DNA of 64,000 bases from an uncultured Methanoregula sp. GTDB lineage: Archaea; Halobacteriota; Methanomicrobia; Methanomicrobiales; Methanospirillaceae. The notes beneath the pieces are model-generated. The model was not told where the DNA came from and did not search any database. It saw only the letters and a list, made by a program, of their open reading frames with translations. Each line of letters opens with the position of its first letter. The stretch's first letter is position 1. The stretch is from the NCBI RefSeq assembly GCF_963667735.1, contig NZ_OY763919.1, positions 2,233,539 through 2,297,538 of the forward strand, in the 5' to 3' direction. Made by a program: the position numbers and the translations under genes. This document shows, one piece after another, positions 45,944 to 55,322 of the stretch.

Positions 45944-48883
45944 ATGGCATTTGTCCACCGGATTGAAGTCCGCTACAAGACCGATCCCCGGCTGAAAGTC
46001 CGGACCGACAGGATCCGTTCGCTTGGTTTTTTTATTGACGAACTGCATCTCATCGATGTCTATACGATTGCAACCAGTTCACGCGATTTCACCAAAGAAG
46101 AACTGAGTGAGATTGGAGCCCAGCTCATCAATCCGGTTGTCCAGGAATTTGTGGTCGATGCCCCGACCGATGCCATCTTTGACTATGCAATCGAGATCGG
46201 TTTTCTGCCCGGGGTTACCGACAATGTTGGGACCACCGCCCGGCAGACCATCGAGGATTATTTCCAGTTCCGTTTCTCGTACGGTGAAGCAGTGTACAGT
46301 TCCGGGCTCTTCTTTGTCCGGGGGAATCTTCCGGCTGATTCTGTCCGGAATCTGGCATCCGTTCTTGCAAATCCCCTCGTCAACCGTATTCATATCAAAT
46401 CGAGGAAGGAATACGGGACAACCGGAATGGATCCGGTTGTGCCATTTGTCGAACTTCACGAGCGGCTCAGTGCTGAAGAGGTTGATCTTGAACTCAACGA
46501 TGCGGCTCTTACCAAGCTTGGAAAAGAAGGCATACCCGATCCGGTAACCGGTCACCCGCGGGGCCCCCTGGCCCTTGATCTTGCCCAGATGCACGCAATA
46601 CGTGACTATTTCCGGACCCTTGGAAGGAAACCGACGGACCTGGAACTCGAAGCTCTTGCACAGACCTGGAGCGAACACTGCAAACACACGATCTTTGCCT
46701 CGTCCATGGATGACGATGTTCCGCTGGGACTTTATAAAACCTATATCCAGGGTGCAACCAACAAAATCCGGCAGGAAAAGGGCGACGAGGACATCTGTGT
46801 CACGGTATTTACCGATAACTCCGGGGCCATCCTCTTTGATGAGACCCATCTTATAACGCACAAAGTCGAGACCCACAACTCCCCATCCGCGCTGGATCCG
46901 TTTGGCGGTGCCCTGACCGGCATTGTCGGGGTCAACCGGGATACGATTGGCTTTGGACTTGGAGCCAAACCCTGCATTAATGTGTACGGGTACTGCGTGG
47001 GAGACCCCGATACCGAACTCCCCCTATACCGGGGAAAAGACAGAACCAATCCCATCCTCTCCCCCAGGAAGATTCTTGACGGAGTAGTGCATGGAGTCGG
47101 TGTTGGAGGAAACTGCTCGGGCATTCCCACTCCCCAGGGCTGGTGCTGGTTTGATTCCCGGTACGGGGGAAAGCCACTTGTCTTTGCCGGCACGGTGGGT
47201 ATTCTTCCCCGCGAACACGAAGGAAGAAAACTTTATGAGAAGAGAGCCGAGCCCGGCGACCTTATCGTAGTTGTCGGTGGCAGGGTTGGAAAAGATGGCA
47301 TTCACGGGGCCACCTTCTCTTCCGAGGCCCTGGACCCGGCAAGCCCGGTCACGGCGGTCCAGATCGGGGATCCCATCACCCAGAAAAAGTTCTCTGATGT
47401 CATAGTCAAGGAAGCCCGCGATCTCGGGCTGTACCGGAGCATAACGGACAACGGCGCCGGAGGCATCTCCTGTTCGGTAGCCGAGATGGCAAAAGAATGT
47501 GGGGGCTGCGAAGTCCAGCTGGAAAAAGTCCCCCTTAAATACCCAGGTATGGCCCCCTGGGAGATCTGGATCTCGGAATCGCAGGAGCGTATGACGCTCG
47601 CGGTTCCCCCGGAGAATCTCGATGCATTCATGGAACTGATGCAGCGGCGGGAAGTCGAGGCAACGGTTATAGGAACATTTACCCATTCCGGGAAATGCAT
47701 TGTGCAGTATGACAACCGGGTTGTCATGGATATCAGCCTTGAATTCCTGCATGACGGGCTCCCGAAAAAACACTTAACAACCACATACACGAAGAAGGTA
47801 TTCCCGGAACCGGATGCTGCATGTCCTGAACGGCTTGACAGTACGCTCATCGCTATGCTGAAGCGCAAGAACCTCTGCTCCCACGAGTTCATCTCCATAC
47901 AGTATGATCACACGGTCCAGGGAGGTCACGTGCTTGGGCCTGTGCAGGGAAAAGGCCGGGTCCAGTCGGTAGCCTCGCTCACCAAAGTACTGCCGGGTTC
48001 CGGAAAAGGCGTAGGTCTCTCGCAAGGGCTCTTCCCGTCCTATTCCGAGATCGACCCGTACCGGATGGCAGCAGCATCCATCGACCTGGCTATCCGCGGG
48101 CTCATTGCCATCGGCGTTCCCCTGGATTCGATTGCGATTCTCGATAACTTCTGCTGGTGCTCATCGGATGATCCCGAACGCCTCGGGCAGCTGAAACTTG
48201 CCGCGCAGGCATGTTTTGATATCTCGATTGCGTTTGGCACTCCATTCATCTCCGGCAAGGACAGTATGTTCAATGACTTTTCCGGGTTCGATGAGAAGAA
48301 CAACAGAATAAAGATCTCAGTCCCCCCAACATTGCTTGTCTCATCTATTGGAGTACACCCCGATGTTGTCAAATCCGTATCCCTGGATGCGAAAGTGACT
48401 GGCGATCTTGTTTACCTGATAGGGGAAACAAAGGAAGAACTGGGTGGTTCGGAATACTTCATTCATCTCGGCTGCCCCGGTAACAATGTCCCGGCCCTGG
48501 ATGCAGCCCGGTCGGGAACCTGCTACCGGCGGATGACCGATGCAATCACCCACGAATATGTTGCATCGGCATATCCTGTCACCCACGGGGGACTCGGCAT
48601 TGCCCTTGCAAAAGTAGCAATTGCCGGCCGGCTCGGCATGGATATCACGCTTCCCAAGGGAATGCGACCCGATTATTTCCTCTTCTCGGAATCGCTGGGT
48701 CGTTTTGTTGTAACCATCGCCCCCGATAAAAAACGGGCATTCGAACAGGCTCTCGGTCCCGATGCACAACTGATCGGCCGGGTAACGGAAAGTACATTAC
48801 GGGTTACCGGTGAGACTCTTCTCATTGACATTCCGGTGAAGGAGCTGGAATCAGCATATAAAGCCCCGTTCGGGAGGTACTGA
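45944..48883 (+). CDS. purL: FGAM synthase PurL with fused PurS-like region
   Basis: 979 residues, longer than the usual 720-residue archaeal PurL. The C-terminal 780 residues are PurL: W-S-E-H-C-K-H-T near 244, H-N-S-P-S-A near 310 and G-K-D-S-M-F near 769. The first 180 residues show two PurS-like repeats (R-I-E-V-R-Y-K-T-D-P and a later F-R-F-S-Y), which in other archaea are a separate PurS protein. It converts FGAR to FGAM using glutamine-derived ammonia from PurQ. Stop lies one base before the purQ ATG. Confidence 0.93.
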   Translation: MAFVHRIEVRYKTDPRLKVRTDRIRSLGFFIDELHLIDVYTIATSSRDFTKEELSEIGAQLINPVVQEFVVDAPTDAIFDYAIEIGFLPGVTDNVGTTARQTIEDYFQFRFSYGEAVYSSGLFFVRGNLPADSVRNLASVLANPLVNRIHIKSRKEYGTTGMDPVVPFVELHERLSAEEVDLELNDAALTKLGKEGIPDPVTGHPRGPLALDLAQMHAIRDYFRTLGRKPTDLELEALAQTWSEHCKHTIFASSMDDDVPLGLYKTYIQGATNKIRQEKGDEDICVTVFTDNSGAILFDETHLITHKVETHNSPSALDPFGGALTGIVGVNRDTIGFGLGAKPCINVYGYCVGDPDTELPLYRGKDRTNPILSPRKILDGVVHGVGVGGNCSGIPTPQGWCWFDSRYGGKPLVFAGTVGILPREHEGRKLYEKRAEPGDLIVVVGGRVGKDGIHGATFSSEALDPASPVTAVQIGDPITQKKFSDVIVKEARDLGLYRSITDNGAGGISCSVAEMAKECGGCEVQLEKVPLKYPGMAPWEIWISESQERMTLAVPPENLDAFMELMQRREVEATVIGTFTHSGKCIVQYDNRVVMDISLEFLHDGLPKKHLTTTYTKKVFPEPDAACPERLDSTLIAMLKRKNLCSHEFISIQYDHTVQGGHVLGPVQGKGRVQSVASLTKVLPGSGKGVGLSQGLFPSYSEIDPYRMAAASIDLAIRGLIAIGVPLDSIAILDNFCWCSSDDPERLGQLKLAAQACFDISIAFGTPFISGKDSMFNDFSGFDEKNNRIKISVPPTLLVSSIGVHPDVVKSVSLDAKVTGDLVYLIGETKEELGGSEYFIHLGCPGNNVPALDAARSGTCYRRMTDAITHEYVASAYPVTHGGLGIALAKVAIAGRLGMDITLPKGMRPDYFLFSESLGRFVVTIAPDKKRAFEQALGPDAQLIGRVTESTLRVTGETLLIDIPVKELESAYKAPFGRY

Positions 48884-48884
48884 A

Positions 48885-49748
48885 ATGGCAGCCCTGCACA
48901 GAAAGACCGGATTAACAAAGCCGGGAAAAAGTGCTCCGGAAGAGGGGAAAATTTCGGATAAGGCTCTTATCCTGAGCGGATTCGGGATAAACTCCGAGAT
49001 GGAAACCCGCGAAGTACTTGCCCGGGCCGGGATGGATTCCGACATCGTCCATATCAACGATCTTATCGATGGAAGAAAACAGATGGCCGATTACCGGCTC
49101 CTCGTTTTCCCGGGCGGTTTCTCCTATGGCGACGATACCGGTGCCGGCAATGCCTATGCCAACCGGGTCAGGAACAATCTCTGGGATGATCTCGAAACAT
49201 TCCTTGACGGAGACAACCTGGTGCTTGGCATCTGTAATGGTTTCCAGATCCTCGCAAACCTGGGCCTTGTCCCTGCCTTTGACCGGAAATACGAACGGGA
49301 TATCGCCCTTATGCCCAACCGGAAAGGCGTGCTGGAATGCCGGTTCGTGACTCTGAAACCCGCAGCGGACAATCTCTGGACCCGGGGAATCGATCGGATC
49401 TACTGCCCGGTGGCTCACGGCGAAGGCAATTTCTCCTGTTCGAAAGAGACGCTCCAGCAATTGAAACGCCGGGGGATGATCGCGTTCACCTACGCAAGAG
49501 AAGACCTGAGTCCGGCTGATGGCGAATACCCCTATAATCCCAACGGGTCGGTCGGCGATATTGCCGGCATTACATCGGCCAATGGCAAAGTGCTCGGCCT
49601 TATGCCGCATCCCGAACGGGCCATGGAATTTGCCAATCTCTATGACTGGCCCCTGCAAAAAGAGCAGATGAAGAGAAAAGGCATACCGGTTCCATCTGAA
49701 TCGCTCAATATGCGGTTGTTCCGGAATATCGTGGATTATTTCCGGTAA
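48885..49748 (+). CDS. purQ: FGAM synthase glutaminase subunit PurQ
   Basis: 287 residues. Class I glutaminase: nucleophile Cys in G-I-C-N-G-F, and the His-Glu pair in M-P-H-P-E-R. An extra 25 residues at the N-terminus (a charged, Lys-rich start) precede the first beta strand (A-L-I-L-S-G-F-G). A GGAGGT Shine-Dalgarno (48873-48878) lies within the end of purL, 6 bases before the ATG. It supplies ammonia to PurL. Confidence 0.93.
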   Translation: MAALHRKTGLTKPGKSAPEEGKISDKALILSGFGINSEMETREVLARAGMDSDIVHINDLIDGRKQMADYRLLVFPGGFSYGDDTGAGNAYANRVRNNLWDDLETFLDGDNLVLGICNGFQILANLGLVPAFDRKYERDIALMPNRKGVLECRFVTLKPAADNLWTRGIDRIYCPVAHGEGNFSCSKETLQQLKRRGMIAFTYAREDLSPADGEYPYNPNGSVGDIAGITSANGKVLGLMPHPERAMEFANLYDWPLQKEQMKRKGIPVPSESLNMRLFRNIVDYFR

Positions 49749-49836
49749 ACATTTTTTACGCGAGATCAAATCGGGATCTGCCCCATTTATCTCATGGGTA
49801 ATCGTTTACGAAAAAAGTTAGGAATTTTCGGTTTTT

Positions 49837-50508
49837 TCAGGCTTTGACAACATTGATGTTGACAGAATATGCCGTCTCGTTGCCCGTCACCGGTTCCCAG
49901 GAGCGCAGGTACGTTGCCGCGAACTTCTGGCTGCCCAGGTCCTTTGCAACAATGACCCATGTCCGGATACCACCGGCTCCGGTCATACCCTTGGATGCTG
50001 CATCCTGGGTGTAGTCCGAAGACTGGATAACCAGGCCATTTGAGACCGTGGCGTTCCACATAAAACCGGTTGTCGGGTTTTCAGCAAGCTGCACCGCAAA
50101 ACGGGTGCCCTGTGCGATATCAGAACTCTTGCCATTATCGGCTTCAGTAAATGTCACCATTTTCTTGCCTGCGGGAACAGAAGTTGTTGCCGCTACTGTT
50201 ATATTGGTTTTACATCCCTCACCGCGATAGAGCGCCCACTCTTCACAGGAAGTGCCATTGCCAAATGTGCACATACCGTATTCGCTGCCATCAGCACTCT
50301 TTTTTATTTCAACGGCTGCCCCGGAAGCGGCACAGGCTGCCGATGCAGGGTTGGGCATATTCTCAACAGATTTGGTTGGTTCCGATGGCGGTACGGTTTT
50401 CTCTTGTGTCGTCTGGGTACATCCGCTGATGAGCAGGATGGATACAAGTACAACAAAAATGACGGCAATTGCCGGACCCATGCGCCCGGAACGCGATGAT
50501 GATGTCAT
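49837..50508 (-). CDS. Lipoprotein with DUF333 and chagasin-like domains
   Basis: 223 residues from ATG 50508; a longer frame to 50655 puts 49 residues before the signal peptide, so it is rejected. The lipobox is I-S-G-C at about residue 29. Residues 50-100 match DUF333 (N-P-A-S-A-A-C, G-M-C-T-F, C-E-E-W-A-L-Y), and residues 115-223 are a chagasin-like I42 protease inhibitor (N-P-T-T-G-F-M-W and R-S-W-E-P). Such secreted inhibitors block papain-type Cys proteases. The combination is a plausible extracellular protection factor. Confidence 0.85.
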   Translation of the reverse strand: MTSSSRSGRMGPAIAVIFVVLVSILLISGCTQTTQEKTVPPSEPTKSVENMPNPASAACAASGAAVEIKKSADGSEYGMCTFGNGTSCEEWALYRGEGCKTNITVAATTSVPAGKKMVTFTEADNGKSSDIAQGTRFAVQLAENPTTGFMWNATVSNGLVIQSSDYTQDAASKGMTGAGGIRTWVIVAKDLGSQKFAATYLRSWEPVTGNETAYSVNINVVKA

Positions 50509-50762
50509 ACTATCTGGTGTAATCTGTTCTGTTAATAAAATACCTTTGAGTGAGAAAAAATTGGCAGTTATTCTGATGGCGGATCCCCTCTTAACGGTGA
50601 ATGATTTCGATTGCCGCTGATCATAGCAGTCTGCCGGGTTTTGGCCCGTGAACATGAAATACGCCAGAAACCGGGTACTTCCGAGAGGCAGTTATATTTC
50701 TGGCGCAGGAACATCCCGTCACCTTAATTAAGGATTGTCAGAAAAGCAACAAGAGAAGATTC

Positions 50763-52157
50763 ATGAAGATCTGTGTTCTGAACGGGAGCCCCAAGGGCCA
50801 GGAGAGCATCACGATCCAGTATGTACGGTTCCTGGAACAGGCATTTCCCGCTCATACCTTTGTGATTGAAGATGTAGGACAGAAAATATCCGCAATAGAA
50901 AACCGCAAAGAAGAATTCAAAAAAGTTATTCAATCGGTCTCCACTGCCGAGATCATCCTGTTTGCCACCCCGGTCTATTACATGCTCGTGCCTGCCCAGC
51001 TCAAGCGGTTCATCGAACTGGTCTTCTCCCGGAATGCTGCCGGGGATTTTGACGGGAAATATGCTGCAGTCCTCACAACATCCATCCATTTCTTCGATCA
51101 TACGGCACATGCCTATCTCACGGGCATATCGGAGGATCTCGGCATGCAGGTCCTTGGATCGTTCTCAGCAAAAATGAATGACCTGCTCGAAGTTCAGAAG
51201 CAGGAAGAACTCTTCCGTTTTGCGAGGACAATCTTTGAAGCAGCGGAAAAACACCCGGCTATCCAGCGACGTTCTGTTCCTGTTCCGGTGAACGATGTCA
51301 TTTACCGTTCCGGTGAAATTCCCCTGCCATTCGATACCGGGGGCAAATCGGTCCTGATCCTGACCGATGCTGCACCCGGCTCAAATCTTGAGAAGATGGT
51401 CCAGCGGGCTGCCGCCTGCTGCGGGCGTTCTGCCTCAATCGTATCCCTGGAAGAATCTGGAATGAAAGGCGGATGCCTGGGGTGCTGCCGCTGTGCTTTC
51501 GATAATACTTGCGTTTACGAGGACGGGTATGCAAAGTTCATGAAACGGGTGGTGGATCCGGCCGATATCATCGTTTTTGCAGCGTCCGTGAAAGACCGGT
51601 ATTTCTCGGCACAGTTCAAACAGTTCTTTGACCGGAGTTTCTTCCGGGGACATGTTCCGGTTTTTACCGGAAAACAGCTTGCGGTCCTGGCCCAGGGCCC
51701 CTACACGCACGCATCACCCCTGCCTGAAATCATGATCTCGTATGCGGATTTGCAGGGTGCCGGCTTTGCCGGTATGGTCTCGGATGAAATTCCGGAGATG
51801 GTTGATGAACGGATTGATTCCCTTATGGAAACCTGTATAAATCTTGCCAATGCAGGGTACGTTCCTCCTCATCAGTTCCCCGGTATTGCCGGCCATAAAC
51901 TGTTGCGGGACGAGATCTGGGGTGGAATGCGGGCGGTCTTCCGGGCGGATGACCGGTATTTCCGGGCACACGGGGAATACGATTTCCCGCAGTACCGGTA
52001 TGCCCAAAGGATACGCACAACCATTCTATCCATCGCCATGTCGGTTCCTTCGATCCGGAAGAATGCAGAACGAACCATGAAACAGCACATGATCCAGCCA
52101 CTCACTCAGGCATTATCCACAAGCCCGGTGCTTGGACAGATAAAGAAAAAGGAGTGA
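50763..52157 (+). CDS. Fused double flavodoxin-fold oxidoreductase
   Basis: 464 residues: two NAD(P)H-dependent FMN-reductase-like domains in one chain (about 1-175 and 195-370) plus a C-terminal helical tail (about 370-464). The first has L-N-G-S-P-K-G-Q and A-T-P-V-Y-Y-M-L. The second has S-L-E-E-S-G-M-K-G-G-C-L-G-C-C-R-C, with Cys spaced as in iron-sulfur flavoproteins (C-x2-C-C-x2-C...C-V-Y-E-D), which bind FMN and a [4Fe-4S] cluster. The tail is Arg/Gln-rich. Cytosolic; electron donor unknown. Confidence 0.82.
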   Translation: MKICVLNGSPKGQESITIQYVRFLEQAFPAHTFVIEDVGQKISAIENRKEEFKKVIQSVSTAEIILFATPVYYMLVPAQLKRFIELVFSRNAAGDFDGKYAAVLTTSIHFFDHTAHAYLTGISEDLGMQVLGSFSAKMNDLLEVQKQEELFRFARTIFEAAEKHPAIQRRSVPVPVNDVIYRSGEIPLPFDTGGKSVLILTDAAPGSNLEKMVQRAAACCGRSASIVSLEESGMKGGCLGCCRCAFDNTCVYEDGYAKFMKRVVDPADIIVFAASVKDRYFSAQFKQFFDRSFFRGHVPVFTGKQLAVLAQGPYTHASPLPEIMISYADLQGAGFAGMVSDEIPEMVDERIDSLMETCINLANAGYVPPHQFPGIAGHKLLRDEIWGGMRAVFRADDRYFRAHGEYDFPQYRYAQRIRTTILSIAMSVPSIRKNAERTMKQHMIQPLTQALSTSPVLGQIKKKE

Positions 52158-52163
52158 ACCGCG

Positions 52164-52523
52164 ATGCCGGCCGAACCTCCAGACGTAAATGCCAAAACCC
52201 TTTCAGCAGCATTTGTCCTCATCTTCCGGCAGGGACGTTCTCCCCCATCGTGCCCGGCACCCGACGATATGGATATCCTCAACCGGATCCGCGATGCCGT
52301 GCCGGATGTATCTCCGGCAGCCTGCAGGGAAGCCCTCATCCGGGTCCGGCGGCTTTCGTTCGATGCTGCTGAAGCAGGTCTTGGCTTTGTCAATGGTGAA
52401 TATGGAATGGATGATGGAGCCCGTTTGCGGGCTGTTGCCGATCTCGAAGCGCGTAATGCAGGTTTCTCCCCGGCCGAATACCGCACTGCATTCGAAGTTG
52501 GGCTGATGTGGGCCGGGCTCTGA
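52164..52523 (+). CDS. Small protein with CUE/UBA-like C-terminus
   Basis: 119 residues. A GGAGTGA Shine-Dalgarno 7 bases before ATG 52164 overlaps the previous stop, supporting this start; an internal ATG at 52269 gives 84 residues. The N-terminal 35 residues are Pro-rich and probably unstructured. From residue 36, I-L-N-R-I-R-D-A-V-P-D-V-S and the helix R-R-L-S-F-D-A-A-E-A-G-L resemble three-helix UBA/CUE domains. The resemblance is visual and untested. Same strand as the flavoprotein and recQ, which flank it. Confidence 0.6.
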   Translation: MPAEPPDVNAKTLSAAFVLIFRQGRSPPSCPAPDDMDILNRIRDAVPDVSPAACREALIRVRRLSFDAAEAGLGFVNGEYGMDDGARLRAVADLEARNAGFSPAEYRTAFEVGLMWAGL

Positions 52524-52619
52524 AAAGCTAAATTCTTGATATGTGCACGGTCAAAGGATTTTTGTTGCTCGCCAGTTAACATACTCCCACCAATTCTCTC
52601 TCTTGAATCCGGGGACCCG

Positions 52620-54425
52620 ATGGACACCGCTTTGCAGAACCTGAAAAAATACTGGGGTTATACCTCGTTCCTGCCTCACCAGGAGGCGATTATCCGTTCG
52701 GTTCTGGCAGGAAACGATACCCTTGCCATCATGGCAACCGGCGGGGGCAAATCGCTCTGTTACCAGCTCCCGGCACTCAGCCATGATGGCCTGACCCTGG
52801 TCATCTCTCCCCTGATATCCTTAATGAAAGACCAGGTAGATGATCTCAATGAGCGGGGTATTCCTGCAGCTGCATATACCGGTTCCCTGGATTCAAAACA
52901 GAAGAACCAGCTCCTCCAGGGAATCCAGAAAAGAACTCTTCGCCTGCTTTTCATATCGCCCGAACGATGCATGCAGCCCCAGTTCCTGGAGTCCCTCCGG
53001 AATACCAATGTAAAACTGGTGGCAATCGATGAAGCCCACTGCATATCCGAATGGGGGCCGAATTTCCGGCCTGAATACCGGCAGCTTTCGCAGGTGAAAA
53101 AAACCTTTCCCGGGGTAACTGTCATTGCACTGACCGCGTCGGCAATACCCGAAGTCAGGAAAGACATCTGCCTCCAGCTGGGCCTTCTGGATGTCAAGGA
53201 ATTTATCGGCAGCTTCAACCGCCCGAATCTTGAGTATCGTGTGATTCCGAAGAAGAATCCTCTGGTCTTCCTGGCTCATTACATCGGCCAACACCGGCAG
53301 GATGCCGGGATAATTTACTGCCTGAGCAAGAAAGAGACGGAGGAGGTTGCAACCGAACTTCGCAGGAGGGGATTTTCTGCCAATGCCTATCATGCAGGAC
53401 TCTCTCCCCAGGTACGGTCCCGGGTACAGGATGCATTTCTTGGCGGAAAGATAAAAATCATCTGCGCCACCGTTGCGTTTGGCATGGGGATCGATATGCC
53501 CGATGTCCGGTATGTCATTCACTATGTTCTGCCAAAAACCATTGAATCCTATTACCAGGAGACCGGAAGGGCCGGACGGGATGGAAAATACAGCGAATGC
53601 ATCCTTTTATACAGCAAGAGTGATGGCGCCCGGGTCCGATCCATGCTCGAACATGACAACATGTCCGGGCAGAGCCTCCGGGTTTCATTAAAAAAACTGC
53701 AGGAGATGATTACATACTGCGAACATACCAGCTGCAGGCGCCGGTTTCTGCTTGAATATTTTGGTGAGACCTATGATCCGGAGAACTGTGGATCATGCGA
53801 TAACTGCGATCATCCCCCGGATATGTCCGATGCAACGGATATGGCCCGATTGATTGTTTCCTCCATACAACAAATGCCGGGGTCTTTTGGAACTGAACTC
53901 AATATCGATGTCCTCCGGGGATCGAAAAATGCAAAGATCCAGGATTACCGCCTTTTTACCCTGCCATCTTACGGCGCCGGGAAAAAGTATGGACGGGATG
54001 ATTACCGCATCTGGATCAATGAGCTCATACGGCAGGGATTTCTTGTCAGGACCGGGGACAAATACCCGGTCATCTCCATTACCGGTAAAGGATCTGAGCT
54101 GGTCAAGGGAAGATTGCGCGTAATGCTGCCGGTAAGCACGCCGGCCCTATCGAAATCATCCGGGCCAGTTACCGTAAATGACCTGAATGCTGATGACGGG
54201 ATTTTATTCAAAAAACTCAAAACCCTCCGTAAATCCCTTGCAGATGCAAACGGATATCCCCCGTTCATGATATTTCCCGATAAAACACTTCTTGAGATGG
54301 TCCGGCTGAAGCCCGATGACCAGGAGAGTCTCTCGGCCATTTCCGGTATCGGCCCGGTCAAACGGGACCGGTATGGTGAGATCTTCTTAAAAGAGATAAA
54401 CACGCCCCGTGAACCTGAAGCCTGA
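52620..54425 (+). CDS. recQ: RecQ-family DNA helicase
   Basis: 601 residues from ATG 52620; an in-frame ATG at 52536 is not supported by the domain start. Superfamily II motor: motif I A-T-G-G-G-K-S, motif II D-E-A-H-C, motif VI Q-E-T-G-R-A-G-R-D-G. The RecQ zinc site C-x15-16-C-x2-C-x2-C is present (C-R-R-R-F...C-G-S-C-D-N-C). An HRDC domain closes the protein (L-S-A-I-S-G-I-G-P-V-K near 576). It unwinds 3'-to-5' for repair and recombination. RecQ is unusual in methanogens and probably of bacterial origin. Confidence 0.95.
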   Translation: MDTALQNLKKYWGYTSFLPHQEAIIRSVLAGNDTLAIMATGGGKSLCYQLPALSHDGLTLVISPLISLMKDQVDDLNERGIPAAAYTGSLDSKQKNQLLQGIQKRTLRLLFISPERCMQPQFLESLRNTNVKLVAIDEAHCISEWGPNFRPEYRQLSQVKKTFPGVTVIALTASAIPEVRKDICLQLGLLDVKEFIGSFNRPNLEYRVIPKKNPLVFLAHYIGQHRQDAGIIYCLSKKETEEVATELRRRGFSANAYHAGLSPQVRSRVQDAFLGGKIKIICATVAFGMGIDMPDVRYVIHYVLPKTIESYYQETGRAGRDGKYSECILLYSKSDGARVRSMLEHDNMSGQSLRVSLKKLQEMITYCEHTSCRRRFLLEYFGETYDPENCGSCDNCDHPPDMSDATDMARLIVSSIQQMPGSFGTELNIDVLRGSKNAKIQDYRLFTLPSYGAGKKYGRDDYRIWINELIRQGFLVRTGDKYPVISITGKGSELVKGRLRVMLPVSTPALSKSSGPVTVNDLNADDGILFKKLKTLRKSLADANGYPPFMIFPDKTLLEMVRLKPDDQESLSAISGIGPVKRDRYGEIFLKEINTPREPEA

Positions 54426-54542
54426 CTGAGTTCCGCATTTTTTCAGGTAACTCCGGAATCTCTCCATTTTTGCGGTTAAGTCAGCCGGTTTTTCGGTCAG
54501 ACTATCCTTCCGGTTACCTGAAGTTTTTTTAAAAACCGGTGA

Positions 54543-54551
54543 TCTTATATG
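54543..54551 (+). promoter_or_regulatory. Box A for the triad operon
   Basis: CTTATATGG, with a purine-rich BRE-like stretch just 5' of it. It predicts a transcript start near 54570, within the short ORF that overlaps the VWA gene. Confidence 0.5.
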
Positions 54552-54590
54552 GTTACCGGATAGAATGATGGTAATGCAGGGGGTTATATC

Positions 54591-55313
54591 ATAGAAGATA
54601 CCATCCCGATTCCTGACGGGCAGGTTGTTCGGAAAAAACTCCACTTTTTCTGGATGGCCGATTGTTCTGATTCCATGCGGGGAAAGAAGATTGCTACGTT
54701 GAACCAGGCAATCCGGGAAGCCGTCCCTGAAGTCCAGAAGGCGGTTGCCTCGTACCCGCAGGTCGAGATCCAGATGCGGGCAATAAAATTCTCCGATGAG
54801 GCATCCTGGCACGTGGGACCCGATCCGGTGCCCCTTGAACAGTTCGTCTGGCCCGAGCTCGAAACTTCGGGTCTGACGGCAACCGCAAAAGCTCTCCGCC
54901 TTCTTGAAAAGGAGCTCTCCATAGAGCGTATGCCAAGGCGCGGTCTTCCCCCGGTCTGCATACTTGTCTCCGATGGGTTTTGTACCGATCCGCGGGATGA
55001 ATATGATTCTGCAATCGCCGATCTTGCAAAGATTCCCTGGGGAGTCAAAGCGGTCCGGCTTGCCATTGCCATTGGCGACGAGTCGGATTACAACGAGACC
55101 GAGCTCCTCAAGTTTGTCAACCAGGACCAGATCGGCCTCTTAAAAGCCCATTCTCCTGAAGAGCTGGTCTCGTACATCAAATGGGCCTCGGTCTCTGCAT
55201 CCGTTGCCTCTTCCCGGGGCCGGAGCCGCGGAACCGGAGCAGCTGAGGACACCTCCAATGTGATCATCGATTCACCCCCGCCGCTGATCACATCGAATAC
55301 CGAATTATTCTAA
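54591..55313 (+). CDS. TerY-like VWA-domain protein (triad component 1)
   Basis: Frame open from 54564; the first ATG is 54654, in the middle of the first VWA beta strand (H-F-F-W-M-A-D-C-S-D-S). The MIDAS motif is D-C-S-D-S. No ATG, GTG or TTG exists upstream in this frame, so ATA at 54591 is the best candidate (241 codons, product I/M-E-D-T-I-P-I-P-D-G). It has a G-rich Shine-Dalgarno-like GGGGG (54579-54583) 7 bases upstream. VWA domains of TerY are metal-dependent scaffolds for the PP2C and kinase that follow. The C-terminus is a Ser/Gly/Arg-rich linker ending in hydrophobic residues. Start codon uncertain. Confidence 0.88.
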   Translation: MEDTIPIPDGQVVRKKLHFFWMADCSDSMRGKKIATLNQAIREAVPEVQKAVASYPQVEIQMRAIKFSDEASWHVGPDPVPLEQFVWPELETSGLTATAKALRLLEKELSIERMPRRGLPPVCILVSDGFCTDPRDEYDSAIADLAKIPWGVKAVRLAIAIGDESDYNETELLKFVNQDQIGLLKAHSPEELVSYIKWASVSASVASSRGRSRGTGAAEDTSNVIIDSPPPLITSNTELF

Positions 55314-55322
55314 GATCCGTTC

